DNA of 57,629 nt from Bacteroidales bacterium. GTDB lineage: Bacteria; Bacteroidota; Bacteroidia; Bacteroidales; F082. Location: positions 1-57,629 of the forward strand of contig JAGCFU010000009.1 of the NCBI GenBank assembly GCA_017649945.1, given 5' to 3'. Position 1 is the stretch's first letter, and each line of letters starts with the position of its first letter. Shown one piece after another: positions 14,791 to 24,354 of the stretch. Made by a program: the position numbers and the translations under genes. The notes under the pieces are model-generated. The model saw only the letters and a program-made list of their open reading frames with translations. It was not told the DNA's origin and did no database searches.

Positions 14791-16851
14791 ATGATAGCAA
14801 AAGAACTTTTAAATCCGAAAAGCATCGTAGTGTGCGGTGCATCGAGTGACATTCACAAACCAGGTGGAAAAGCTTTGAAAAACCTTCTTGAGAGTCCTTT
14901 CAGAGGTCCTGTTTACACAGTGAACCCGAAAGAGACTGAGGTGCAAGGCGTGAAATGCTACGCCAAGGTCGATGACCTTCCACAGGTGGAGTGCGCCATT
15001 CTCTGCATCGCCGCCAAGTTCTGCGCACAGACCGTCGATGTGTTAGCAAAAGAAAAAGGCTGCAAGGGCTTCATCATCATCAGTGCCGGATTCTCTGAGG
15101 AGAACCACGAGGGCGCTTTGATTGAGAAACATATCGTCGACACCATCAACAGCGTCGGCGGCAGCTTGATAGGCCCTAACTGCACAGGCTTCCTCAACGT
15201 GAACTACGCAGGCTGCTTCGACACTCCTATCCCAGCACTCGACCCTAAGGGCGTCGACTTCATCACCGGCTCAGGCGCAACAGCAGTGTTCATCAAGGAA
15301 TACGGAATGAGCAACGGTCTGAAGTTCAACAGCGTGTGGGCAGTCGGCAACAGCGCTCAGCTCGGTATCGAAGACGTGTTGGAGCACTTGGACGAGACCT
15401 TCGACCCTGTGAAGTCGAGCCATGTCATCATGCTTTACATGGAAAAGATTGGCGACCCACAGAGACTGCTGAAACACTCACGCAGCCTCATCAACAAAGG
15501 ATGCCACATCGCAGCCATCAAGTCAGGAGGCTCTGCAGCAGGTAGCCGTGCAGCATCGTCACACACCGGAGCTCTCGCGACAAACGACGCCGTGGTCGAC
15601 GCCTTGTTCAAGAAAGCAGGCATCGTGCGCTGCCAGAACCGTCAGGAGCTGACGACAGTGTGCGGCGTGTTTATGCACCCTGAAATCAAAGGCAAACGCT
15701 GCGCTGTCATCACACACGCAGGAGGTCCGGCCGTCATGCTCACCGACGTGCTCTCAAACGGCGGCATGGAAGTGCCATCATTGAAAGAACACCCAGCAAG
15801 CCCGGCATTGTTGGAGAAACTTTTCGCAGGCTCTTCAGTCGGCAACCCTATCGACTTCCTCGCAACAGGAACAGCAGAACAGCTCGGATATATCATCGAC
15901 ACCGTCGAGAACGAATACACCGACATCGACTTCTCAGTGGTCATCTTCGGTTCACCGGGATTGTTCAGCAACAAAGAGGTTTACGACCTGCTCGACGCAA
16001 AGATGAAGACCTGCAAGAAGCCTATCTTCCCTGTCTTGCCTTCAATCATCAACGTGAAAGATGAAATCGAGGACTTCATCGCCAAGGGCCGCATCAACTT
16101 CCCTGAAGAATGCGTGCTCGGCAATGCAATCTGCAAAGTTTACAACACCCCGAAGCCACAGCCTGAGAACGTGGAGATGCCAAAGGTCGACATCGCTCGC
16201 ATCCGCAAGTGCATCGACAGCTGTGAGAACGGATATATCGCTCCGGATAAGATTTACGAATTGCTCGACGCAGCAGGCATAGCACAGAAACAGATCCGCG
16301 TCGTCGACAAGAAACAGCAGGCTCTCGACTTCGCCAACGAGGTTGGTTATCCGCTCGTGATGAAGGTCGTGGGACCTGTCCACAAGTCAGACGTGGGCGG
16401 CGTGACATTGAATGTCCGCGACATCGAGACCGTCGGCAAGGAGTTCGACCGCTTGATGGCAATTAAAGACACTTACGCAGTGGAGATGTACCCGATGCTT
16501 GACGGTACAGAAGTTTACATCGGCGCCATCCGCGACCAGAAGTTCGGACATCAGGTATTCTTCGGCTTGGGCGGCATCTTCATCGAGGTGCTGAAAGACG
16601 TACAGAGCTCGTTGGTGCCAATCAGCGCTCCTGAAGCGAAAGACATGCTCACCAAGCTTCGCGGATACAAGATTTTGCAGGGCGTTCGCGGTCAGCAGCC
16701 AGTCAACATCGACGTCTATGCTGAGCAGATTGCACGAGTAGCAGCCTTGGTGATGGCAGCTCCTGAGATCGCTGAGATGGACCTCAACCCGTTGCTCGGC
16801 AATCCGAAGAACGTGGTGGCAGTCGACGCCCGTATAAGAATAGAAAAATAG
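14791..16851 (+). CDS. ADP-forming acetate/acyl-CoA ligase (fused alpha-beta)
   Basis: This enzyme interconverts acyl-CoA, ADP and phosphate with free acid, CoA and ATP. In fermenting Bacteroidota it can make ATP from acetyl-CoA or from acyl-CoAs of amino-acid breakdown. The 686-residue chain has a CoA-binding Rossmann domain (about 5-130), a succinyl-CoA-ligase-like flavodoxin domain with the phosphohistidine in 'SSHTGALA' (His258), and a C-terminal ATP-grasp domain (about 455-686; 'YPLVMKVVGPVHKSDVGGV'). No GNAT domain is present, which sets it apart from Pat-type acetyltransferases. The start at 14791 is supported by the promoter at 14752-14759. Acyl specificity is unknown. Confidence 0.93.
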   Translation: MIAKELLNPKSIVVCGASSDIHKPGGKALKNLLESPFRGPVYTVNPKETEVQGVKCYAKVDDLPQVECAILCIAAKFCAQTVDVLAKEKGCKGFIIISAGFSEENHEGALIEKHIVDTINSVGGSLIGPNCTGFLNVNYAGCFDTPIPALDPKGVDFITGSGATAVFIKEYGMSNGLKFNSVWAVGNSAQLGIEDVLEHLDETFDPVKSSHVIMLYMEKIGDPQRLLKHSRSLINKGCHIAAIKSGGSAAGSRAASSHTGALATNDAVVDALFKKAGIVRCQNRQELTTVCGVFMHPEIKGKRCAVITHAGGPAVMLTDVLSNGGMEVPSLKEHPASPALLEKLFAGSSVGNPIDFLATGTAEQLGYIIDTVENEYTDIDFSVVIFGSPGLFSNKEVYDLLDAKMKTCKKPIFPVLPSIINVKDEIEDFIAKGRINFPEECVLGNAICKVYNTPKPQPENVEMPKVDIARIRKCIDSCENGYIAPDKIYELLDAAGIAQKQIRVVDKKQQALDFANEVGYPLVMKVVGPVHKSDVGGVTLNVRDIETVGKEFDRLMAIKDTYAVEMYPMLDGTEVYIGAIRDQKFGHQVFFGLGGIFIEVLKDVQSSLVPISAPEAKDMLTKLRGYKILQGVRGQQPVNIDVYAEQIARVAALVMAAPEIAEMDLNPLLGNPKNVVAVDARIRIEK

Positions 16852-16859
16852 TATTTTTG
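16852..16859 (+). promoter_or_regulatory. TATTTTTG directly before the first CotH gene
   Basis: This matches TAnnTTTG but ends only 2 bases before the ATG at 16862 and lacks a -33 box at the right distance. It may be chance, or a leaderless promoter with a transcript starting at the ATG. Confidence 0.3.
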
Positions 16860-16861
16860 CT

Positions 16862-18661
16862 ATGAAAAAGATATGCTTCGTTGCATTCATCGTGATAATG
16901 TTACGGTTGGGGCTGTGTTCCCAGACCGTCACATTCTCACACTCAGGAGGTTTCTATAATAACAGTTTCAACCTGGAATTGACATGCGATGAGGGCTATC
17001 ATATTCGTTACACCACTAACGGCGGCATCCCGACAGCGAATTCGCCGTTATATACCAATCCTTTGGCTTTAAATGAGAGTTTGTATTCAAATTCCGACAT
17101 TTACACCATCACCACCACCATCGACGAGCTTCTTTACATCCCCAATTCGGTAAAGAAATGCATCATAATCAGGGCTTGTGCATTCGACAACGATGAGAAC
17201 CGCGTGGGTCAAGTGACAACACAAAGTTATTTCATCAATGAGTTGGGCTGCGACACCCATGGTCTGCCTGCGATGTCAATAGCCGCCGATTCGTCAGATT
17301 TGTTTGACTATTACACCGGAATTTTCGTCCCAGGTGTCAATTTCGACCCTTCACACGATTATTGGAGCGGCAATTATTACATGAGCGGCGATGAGTGGGA
17401 ACGCGTTGTAAACATCGAGTTTTATGAGCCTGCCGACAACAGCGGCGTCAACCAGACAGCAGGCATCAGGACACACGGAGGCACAGCGCGTCGCGGACCA
17501 CAAAAAGGCATGAAACTCTACGCACGACAGGAATACGGCACAAAACGTTTTTATCACAAATTCTTCGACGACTCGCCCAAAAACAGCATCAAGCACCTTG
17601 TATTGAAACCGTTCAGCTGCCAGTGGTTCTCGACAGGAATCCAAGATTGGATCTGTAACAACATGGCGAAAAGCATAGGCTTAGAGTATATCGCATCGCG
17701 TCCGGAAGCGCTTTTCATCAACGGTGAATATTGGGGCATCTACTATGTCAGCGAGCGTCCTGACTCACATTATTTGGAAGACCATTTCGGGCACGGCGAC
17801 GACGATTACAATGTCATCGGAAGTTGGCACGGCGAAGCTGAAGACGGTGAAAACGCCAATTTCATTCAGATGATGCAATGGCTCGAAGATGCCGACTTGG
17901 CGGATTCGACAAACTACGAATATCTGTGCTCGCTCATCGATATCGACAATTTCATAAACTATTACTGTTTGGAGCTTTTCATCGCGAACAACGACTGGCC
18001 GGCTAACAACATGCGATGTTATCAATACCAAGACGGAAAATGGCGCTGGATTTTCTTTGACGGCGACGACTGCCTTAAGAAAATGAGTTTCGACGTCTTC
18101 GGCAACGCCACATGCGAGCAGAATCTGGGCTGGCCCACTGACGCCATCTCCACGCTGATGTTCCGGCGGTTGCTCGAAAACGAAGACTTCAGGTCAGCAT
18201 TTTACACAAGATTCGAGCATCTTTTGAACAACCAATTCGATTACGTAACGACAAAACCATATTTAACTTATGCAAAAAGTCTCGTGATTGATGAGATACC
18301 ACAGCAGGCGGCACGTTTCAACAGACCTAAGAATCTGTCATCATGGGAAAGCAGCATCAACGGCATCAACAATTTCCTGAGCGACAGATGCGACAACATG
18401 AGAGAACGAATCAACGAGTTTTTTGTAAGCCTTGAGGAGAATCAGAGCATTGTAGCATCAATATTCCCGAACCCGACATACGGCACAATTCACATAAATC
18501 TACCTGAAAATCAATTCCATACAATTAAAATACAGATTTTCAGCATTGTCGGGACACTCGTATGCGAGAGATACGCGACCACATCGTTAGACATTGATAT
18601 GCCAGCAGGCATTTATTTAATAAAAATCGGAAATTCAACACAACGCATTGTTGTCATATGA
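16862..18661 (+). CDS. Secreted CotH-kinase protein with T9SS sorting domain
   Basis: This 599-residue exported protein has a signal peptide (1-20), a chitobiase/hexosaminidase C-terminal-type beta-sandwich (about 21-120; 'HIRYTTNGGIPTANSPLY'), and a CotH kinase domain (about 135-480). It ends in a T9SS type A sorting domain ('SIFPNPTYGTIHINLP' onward, about 537-599). CotH proteins are atypical kinases. Conserved elements here are 'GIRTHGGTARRGPQKGMKLY', 'NGEYWGIYYVSERPDSHYLE' and 'RWIFFDGDD'. The predicted place of action is the cell surface or outside. It overlaps the next gene, a paralogue with a different C-terminus, by 4 bases. The substrate is unknown. Confidence 0.88.
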   Translation: MKKICFVAFIVIMLRLGLCSQTVTFSHSGGFYNNSFNLELTCDEGYHIRYTTNGGIPTANSPLYTNPLALNESLYSNSDIYTITTTIDELLYIPNSVKKCIIIRACAFDNDENRVGQVTTQSYFINELGCDTHGLPAMSIAADSSDLFDYYTGIFVPGVNFDPSHDYWSGNYYMSGDEWERVVNIEFYEPADNSGVNQTAGIRTHGGTARRGPQKGMKLYARQEYGTKRFYHKFFDDSPKNSIKHLVLKPFSCQWFSTGIQDWICNNMAKSIGLEYIASRPEALFINGEYWGIYYVSERPDSHYLEDHFGHGDDDYNVIGSWHGEAEDGENANFIQMMQWLEDADLADSTNYEYLCSLIDIDNFINYYCLELFIANNDWPANNMRCYQYQDGKWRWIFFDGDDCLKKMSFDVFGNATCEQNLGWPTDAISTLMFRRLLENEDFRSAFYTRFEHLLNNQFDYVTTKPYLTYAKSLVIDEIPQQAARFNRPKNLSSWESSINGINNFLSDRCDNMRERINEFFVSLEENQSIVASIFPNPTYGTIHINLPENQFHTIKIQIFSIVGTLVCERYATTSLDIDMPAGIYLIKIGNSTQRIVVI

Positions 18662-20349
18662 TGAAGAGATTGTTGTTCATATCATTGTTTTTCTTGCTTT
18701 TGCCGACCGTAGTGTTTGCGCAAAAGGTGATATTCTCACAAGAAGGCGGTTTTTATGACAAAAGTTTCGATCTCACGCTGTCACCAAGTCCTGACGATTA
18801 TCAGATACATTACACCATCGACGGCAGCACTCCGACAGCCCAGTCGACGCTGTACAAAAAGCCTCTTCACCTTGACGCGAGTCTGTATTCCAAGGCCGAC
18901 ATCTATAAGATTCAGATTTCGCCAGACAATTTGCTGTATGTGCCCGATTCGGTGAAGCATGTCATTGTCATCCGTGCGGCGCTCTTTGATGAAAACGACA
19001 GCTGTGTAAGCAAGGTTTCAACACAGACATATCTGATACGCAGCCTCGGAGCCGACAGTCACGGCATGGCAGCGGTCTCGGTATGTGCCGACTACGATGA
19101 TTTGTTTGACGAGGAGACCGGCATCTTTGTAAAAGGTGTAAATTGGAGTCCAGACAAACCCGACCATACCGGAAACTATTTCATGCACGGCAGAGCATGG
19201 GAACGCATGGCTAACGTAGAGTTTTACGAGCCTGACGACAACAGCGGCATCAACCAGATTTGCGGACTTAGAGCACACGGCAACCGCTCGAGACGTCAGC
19301 CATCGAAAGGAATGAAGATTTATGCGCGCTCGGAATACGGCAAGAAGAGATTCAAACACGATTTCTTCAACGACACCGCCATGAACAGCTACAAGCATCT
19401 GCTGCTGAAGCCGTTCGCCTCGTTCTGGCCTTTCTCTGGAGTGCAGGATTATTTCTGCAACAAAATGGCTTTGCAACTCGACATGGAGGCGCCAAACTGC
19501 CGGCCTGTGGTGTTATATCTCAACGGAGAATACTGGGGCGTGTATTTCATCCAGGAAAAGACCGACGACCGATTTTTGGAAGACCACCGCTATGTGAGCC
19601 CTGCCAACTGCAACATCATAGGCAGTTGGAGAGGCGAGCTGGAACACGGCGACAACAAAAACTTCAAGCAGATGATGGAGTGGTTTAAGGACGCCGACCT
19701 CACCGACAAAGCGACATACAAAAAAGCCTGCGACATCATCGACATGCACTGTTACATCGACTACATGGTGTTCCAGACCTTTGTCGGCAACTTCGACTGG
19801 CCAGGCAACAACACACGACTTTGGCAGGAAGGCGACGGCAAATGGCGCTGGATATTCTTCGACGGCGACGCCACCATCATCAAGCCTGACCTCGATGTTT
19901 TCACCAACGCGGCCATATACAAGGAGCCGTCCGACTGGCTCAACTACCCTCAGGCAAAACTGGTTTTCGGCAAGCTTCTGCAAAACAAACAGTTCCGTAA
20001 CGCTTTCAAAGCACGGGCTCGCGAGTTGTGTAAAGGACTATTCAGATATGAGAGCACCTACCCTGTCTTCCACGAAATCGAAGAGGCACTGCGTCCGCAC
20101 ATCCACGACCAGAAACACCGCTTCGGCTATCCGCCATCGGAAAAAGCCTGGAACGAAGGCAACGCTGTCATCAATGAGTTCCTCAAACAAAGAGTTGAGG
20201 CTTATCTCAAAGCCATGGACGAGTCGCCACTATTATCCGACGACAACTACGACAGCCAACATCTTCCTTTGTGGCTGACTGTGATGTTAGCAACAGCTTT
20301 AGGTGCGGCGATAATCATGATTATTATAAGAAAAATACATAAAAAATGA
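18658..20349 (+). CDS. Membrane-anchored CotH-kinase protein (paralogue of the previous gene)
   Basis: This 563-residue protein has the same order as its neighbour: signal peptide (1-21), beta-sandwich (about 22-120; 'YQIHYTIDGSTPTAQSTLY') and CotH kinase domain (about 140-500; 'GLRAHGNRSRRQPSKGMKIY', 'NGEYWGVYFIQEKTDDRFLE', 'RWIFFDGDA'). It lacks the T9SS sorting domain and instead ends in a hydrophobic helix (about 535-556) and a short basic tail (IRKIHKK). It should therefore stay in the inner membrane facing the periplasm. It overlaps both neighbouring genes by 4 bases. Similarity to the first CotH is clear but far from identical, so the duplication is old. Confidence 0.88.
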   Translation: MMKRLLFISLFFLLLPTVVFAQKVIFSQEGGFYDKSFDLTLSPSPDDYQIHYTIDGSTPTAQSTLYKKPLHLDASLYSKADIYKIQISPDNLLYVPDSVKHVIVIRAALFDENDSCVSKVSTQTYLIRSLGADSHGMAAVSVCADYDDLFDEETGIFVKGVNWSPDKPDHTGNYFMHGRAWERMANVEFYEPDDNSGINQICGLRAHGNRSRRQPSKGMKIYARSEYGKKRFKHDFFNDTAMNSYKHLLLKPFASFWPFSGVQDYFCNKMALQLDMEAPNCRPVVLYLNGEYWGVYFIQEKTDDRFLEDHRYVSPANCNIIGSWRGELEHGDNKNFKQMMEWFKDADLTDKATYKKACDIIDMHCYIDYMVFQTFVGNFDWPGNNTRLWQEGDGKWRWIFFDGDATIIKPDLDVFTNAAIYKEPSDWLNYPQAKLVFGKLLQNKQFRNAFKARARELCKGLFRYESTYPVFHEIEEALRPHIHDQKHRFGYPPSEKAWNEGNAVINEFLKQRVEAYLKAMDESPLLSDDNYDSQHLPLWLTVMLATALGAAIIMIIIRKIHKK

Positions 20350-21035
20350 AAAAATCAGATTTCACAACAATCATTGTGATAGCAGCGGTAATCTGCGGCT
20401 TTGCTTTCATCCCGGGAGCCTGGGATTGGTTTCTCACCACTACGAAAAACCACGGCTTGCTGATGAGTTTCTTCAAGTTTGCTATCCTTGGAACCTTCGG
20501 AGAGATGCTTTCCTTAAGAATCAAAGAAGGCGTCTACCTTAGAAAAGGCTTCGGTTTACTGCCGAAGATGCTCGTGTGGGGCGTTTTAGGCGTCGTTATC
20601 GCCTCTGCGATGACAATCTTCAAGACAGGAACAGTAGCACTTCTCGACGGCGGTTTCCATCTCAACGGGAAAGCGGCAATGTGGTTCACGGGCGGCCTCA
20701 GCTGGGGCAAGTTCTTCGTGGCCTTGTGCGTGAGCGTGCTGATGAACACCCTGTTCGCTCCAGTCTTCATGACATTCCACAAGATTACAGATATCCATGT
20801 AGCGGAAACAGGCGGTTCACTGGCAGGATTCTTCAGCAATCCGTTGTACATTCAAAAAACCATGGCTGAGAAGATAAACTGGAACATCCAATACGGATTC
20901 GTTTTCAAGAAGACGATACCTCTGTTCTGGTATCCTGCACACACCATCACATTCCTGTTACCAGGCACATTGCAAGTGTTGTTCGCCGCAGCTTTAGGAA
21001 TAGCGCTGGGAGTGATTCTTAGTATTAAAAAGTAG
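20346..21035 (+). CDS. Polytopic membrane protein of unknown function, coupled to CotH genes
   Basis: This 229-residue protein has about five hydrophobic segments (about 7-26, 40-55, 75-95, 118-140, 205-226) and no signal peptide. Aromatic motifs such as 'VFKKTIPLFWYPAHTITFLL' near the C-terminus recur, as I recall, in unannotated Bacteroidales proteins, some of which are loosely called Mpv17/PMP22-like. I cannot confirm that here. Its ATG overlaps the CotH stop (ATGA), so the three genes form one translationally coupled unit. It could carry a substrate for, or partner with, the membrane-bound CotH protein; that is inference only. Confidence 0.7.
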   Translation: MKKSDFTTIIVIAAVICGFAFIPGAWDWFLTTTKNHGLLMSFFKFAILGTFGEMLSLRIKEGVYLRKGFGLLPKMLVWGVLGVVIASAMTIFKTGTVALLDGGFHLNGKAAMWFTGGLSWGKFFVALCVSVLMNTLFAPVFMTFHKITDIHVAETGGSLAGFFSNPLYIQKTMAEKINWNIQYGFVFKKTIPLFWYPAHTITFLLPGTLQVLFAAALGIALGVILSIKK

Positions 21036-21049
21036 TTAGAAGTTAAACG

Positions 21050-21301
21050 TTATTTGTTACGTTTTCGGATTGAATAACAAACTCCGAGTGCAGTCAGAAT
21101 AATGAGCCCGTTCCCAATAGGTGCGGGTTCATTATTTGTTGCCCCAAGCCCACCTGACGGCAGATTCAAGATATCATCCGGGTTGCTTATCCTATTGTAT
21201 ATATTATCATTATCAGTCTTAAAGAAAACATCGCTGCGTTGAGAGAACATATCAAAACTCACCGAAAACAACAGTACTAATATCAACAATATCTTTTTCA
21301 T
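21050..21301 (-). CDS. Small exported protein with PID-CTERM-like tail
   Basis: This 83-residue protein has a signal peptide (MKKILLILVLLFSVSFDMFS) and a short polar middle. The C-terminus is 'APIGNGLIILTALGVCYSI' followed by RKRNK: a Pro-Ile-Gly start, a hydrophobic helix and a basic tail. This layout resembles the PID-CTERM sorting or anchoring signals of Bacteroidota. The mature part is only about 40 residues. The ATG at 21301 is preferred because it starts the signal peptide; a longer frame begins at 21316. It is 15 bases after the endonuclease gene and probably co-transcribed. Function is unknown. Confidence 0.7.
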   Translation of the reverse strand: MKKILLILVLLFSVSFDMFSQRSDVFFKTDNDNIYNRISNPDDILNLPSGGLGATNNEPAPIGNGLIILTALGVCYSIRKRNK

Positions 21302-21316
21302 AGCTCTCATTTTCAA

Positions 21317-24265
21317 TTATTTAACAACAATTTTCTGCGTTTTTGCATTCAATTTGAAAATGTAAACGCCATTTGACGGTTGTGTAATCGTTTCGATGCC
21401 TTTCACACATCTCTGCATAACAATGCGTCCCATCAGGTCAAAAATTTGCAATTCGCCATCACCTTCGACAACAATTTCATTTCCACTCTGATATGCGAAA
21501 ATATCTTCATCGACGTTGGATGTTGAACTGCATCTGAATTTAACGATGAACCGGCTTTCATTGTCTGATGGTGTGCCTATGAAGGAATACTCGTCCTCGA
21601 CAAGCAAATCTACATCCTCTCCTGTTATCCTATCGATAAGATGCAGACAGCTGAAGTCGCCGCTCGCCTTTATCTTCATGGTGTATCTCGCTGTAGTGGC
21701 AGCATGGAATCTGAGGTTAAACGTCTGTGCATCCTCACCGATGTCGGCTATGGCGAAATCCTCCCCGTTGTGCTCAATGTAAAGCTTCTGAATAGCCTCG
21801 TTTCTATGCTCAATCTTATTCAGTCCGTGACCTTCCTTAAACACGGCATAAGCCACGTCCTCGTAATCGTTGTTCGATACGACAAACATGATATTATCGT
21901 AATTGTCTTTAGCCGTACCTGTTGACGTCGTCTTTGTTATCGTCAAAGTATCATTGTTGACAGAACTCTTTGCTTGCACCAATATAGCCTGACATGGCGC
22001 TATGGCCATAGTGTGGTCGGTGCCTGCAGACCATCCTCCGGCAGATGTCAGAGTGTAGAAACCATCTTCGAGATATGTGTTCGGGATAGCTGCGTCTGCA
22101 CCTTTATATATATTATGCGGATAAGGATTGCCGATGAGATGGAATCCTTTTGTCGTTGATGAAGTATATGTCAGCGGATAGATTACATTGCCTACGTTAA
22201 GTGTGCCGTTGAACTCGATTGCCGTATTGTTGCCTTTACGATAGAGATATCCGCGGCCGTTATCAAACCAATCAAAAACATTGTGGTCGTCAAAGCAGTT
22301 TTCCCAAGTCATAGTTGATTCGTTCAAACGATAGACGTTGTATGAACCGGTTGGTGTAAGATTCGTCACATTTGCGAAAGTAACGTTATTGACCGGGGTT
22401 GAAATAGCGTGCCAACCTGCTACAGGTGACGCAACCCATTTTGTAACATTCTTTTTGACTTTGGCACTTATGCCCGGTGTAGTATTAACGAGCTGACCGG
22501 TATTATTGAGAACAAGGGACGAGCCTTCAGGTTGTGTGATTGTGCCTGTAACTGTAAGAGTTTGTCCTGACCAGACAGTAACTTTACCATTCAAAGTCAG
22601 TGAAGCTATAGTCTGACTCGAAGAAACAGCATTATTAATGAAATTCGCCTGTAAATTAGCGGCTTCCGTCACTGTGAAAGTGTAAGAGATATCAGAAGAG
22701 ACATGCGTGTTGTTTTTCGTCCAGTCGACGAACGAATATCCTGAGTTTGGTGACGCTGTGACTGTAACCTCAGTACCTACGGCCAAATCGGCTTGTGTTG
22801 CAGGGGCGCCACCGGAATATGTAACTGATATGCTTGAAATTCTACGTTGGCCCGAATCACCAAGTGTGAATGTTACCGATGAACTGTTTCCTGTCCACGT
22901 TGTCCCATCAAACGTACCCACATTAGTAGTAATTGCGGCGGTATAAGTATATGTCAATGTAATGGATGTGATAGAATATGTACCAGCACTGATTACAAAA
23001 TTGTTTTTTGCATAACATCTAACAGAGGTGCCATTTTGGTAATACATCGGGTTGTTCTGTCCTTCACTTTTATTGAACACAACATTTACATTATTATCGT
23101 CAAAGTTGATTTGAGTACCGTTCAAATCTGTATCGCTTGAATATCTCTTAGAGAAAGTAACCGAAGTCGTTACCGGTGTCGATGACGGGCTATCTCCTAT
23201 ATAGGCTGTACCGCCTGAGCTTGCTGTGACTGCTATTTGATATGTACCGCTTCCGAAGTTGGCTTGATATGCGGCGTTTTCTGCCACTGTAAAACTATAA
23301 GTGGCATTGGTTGAAACAACAGTGCTGTTTTTCGTCCAGTTGATGAATGTATAGCCTGCATTCGGTGTCGCCGTCAGCGTGCATGTATGTCCTGCCGCGT
23401 ATGAGCCTGCCCCACTCACTGTTCCCGCATTCGACGGGCTGACCGAAGCCGTTATCTGATAGCTGCTGTTAGGCGCCCATATCGCTGCAGCATACTCAGG
23501 ATGATCCACAAATGGATTTCTGTTGCCCTGAATACCGTAAACGGCCTCGTTTCTGGCTATTTCCTTATCCGAAACGGGATCTTCAGCATGCCAGCGCAAC
23601 AGCATCGATATCGCCCAGTCTTTGATAACCGACTTTGTTGACATAGCAGAGTTATCCCAACCGCTGTCTTCCGTGTAATAGCGAACGCTGACATACATCA
23701 AAGCACGTGCGATATCGCCTTTATATTCATCGATTGGCTCGAACACCGTGCCGGTATAGCCTGAAGTTTTACAGGCACCCAACTTGCCACCGTTTAATGA
23801 TGTCCATGATGCTGTTCCGACTTCACCGAATGCATAATTACTGCGTTGTGAGTTTACATATCCGTCAGTAGGATAAACATGATGCAAATCGGTTTTCTCA
23901 TTACTATCGTTGTTGGTCCACGACTGTGCCCAAAGGTGCTCTCTGTTGTAGCAACTGCCCTCACCGTTGTAGCCACCGCATTGGTTATCGCCTAAAACAT
24001 ATTCATATGGCAACTGTCCGCCAGGATTGTCGGAATATATATCCCACACCTTATTTGTACCACGTTTGTCGGTTTGATAATAAGCAGTCCACAATCCACT
24101 GTAAGTGGTATGATCGTCATTCTTTATTATGTTATGCAACGCCGCTTTCAAAGTCGTCCCAGTCTGGTTAGTAATACCGTTATAATAACCTGAAGGAATA
24201 TTCTGCGCATGCAATACAACAGCAACAACCAACAGAATTAAAGATATGTATAATCGTTTCATCAT
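21317..24265 (-). CDS. Secreted endonuclease I with repeat domains and T9SS sorting domain
   Basis: This 982-residue extracellular nuclease has a signal peptide (1-20), then an endonuclease I (EndA/NucM-like) domain (about 22-265) with 'CYNREHLWAQSW' (His110) and 'DLHHVYPTDGYVNSQRSNY' (His128/His129), the metal-dependent nuclease motif. Two InlB/Flg_new-type beta repeats follow ('TATPNAGYTFINWTKN' at about 300 and 'TASPNSGYSFVDWTKN' at about 505), separated by an inserted beta domain. A long beta-rich part comes next, ending in a T9SS sorting domain that closes 'NGVYIFKLNAKTQKIVVK'. The likely role is to degrade external DNA for nutrients or in biofilm. The start could also be the second Met (24262). 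Confidence 0.9.
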   Translation of the reverse strand: MMKRLYISLILLVVAVVLHAQNIPSGYYNGITNQTGTTLKAALHNIIKNDDHTTYSGLWTAYYQTDKRGTNKVWDIYSDNPGGQLPYEYVLGDNQCGGYNGEGSCYNREHLWAQSWTNNDSNEKTDLHHVYPTDGYVNSQRSNYAFGEVGTASWTSLNGGKLGACKTSGYTGTVFEPIDEYKGDIARALMYVSVRYYTEDSGWDNSAMSTKSVIKDWAISMLLRWHAEDPVSDKEIARNEAVYGIQGNRNPFVDHPEYAAAIWAPNSSYQITASVSPSNAGTVSGAGSYAAGHTCTLTATPNAGYTFINWTKNSTVVSTNATYSFTVAENAAYQANFGSGTYQIAVTASSGGTAYIGDSPSSTPVTTSVTFSKRYSSDTDLNGTQINFDDNNVNVVFNKSEGQNNPMYYQNGTSVRCYAKNNFVISAGTYSITSITLTYTYTAAITTNVGTFDGTTWTGNSSSVTFTLGDSGQRRISSISVTYSGGAPATQADLAVGTEVTVTASPNSGYSFVDWTKNNTHVSSDISYTFTVTEAANLQANFINNAVSSSQTIASLTLNGKVTVWSGQTLTVTGTITQPEGSSLVLNNTGQLVNTTPGISAKVKKNVTKWVASPVAGWHAISTPVNNVTFANVTNLTPTGSYNVYRLNESTMTWENCFDDHNVFDWFDNGRGYLYRKGNNTAIEFNGTLNVGNVIYPLTYTSSTTKGFHLIGNPYPHNIYKGADAAIPNTYLEDGFYTLTSAGGWSAGTDHTMAIAPCQAILVQAKSSVNNDTLTITKTTSTGTAKDNYDNIMFVVSNNDYEDVAYAVFKEGHGLNKIEHRNEAIQKLYIEHNGEDFAIADIGEDAQTFNLRFHAATTARYTMKIKASGDFSCLHLIDRITGEDVDLLVEDEYSFIGTPSDNESRFIVKFRCSSTSNVDEDIFAYQSGNEIVVEGDGELQIFDLMGRIVMQRCVKGIETITQPSNGVYIFKLNAKTQKIVVK

Positions 24266-24300
24266 ACAAACAGTAAAAAATCATTTTTTAAATAAGCTAC

Positions 24301-24308
24301 AAAAATAA
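24301..24308 (-). promoter_or_regulatory. -7 element (TATTTTTG) for the endonuclease gene
   Basis: TATTTTTG on the minus strand is 35 bases upstream of the ATG at 24265. The -33 region is A/T rich with no clear TTG. Confidence 0.5.
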
Positions 24309-24354
24309 GATATTTTTCTTTATGCTAAAAAATTTAAAATTTTTCATTTTTTTC

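Noticed and set aside
16862-20349. The two CotH genes as a recent duplication or assembly artefact
   Set aside because: The proteins share layout and motifs but differ at many positions and in their C-termini, so the copy is old and real.
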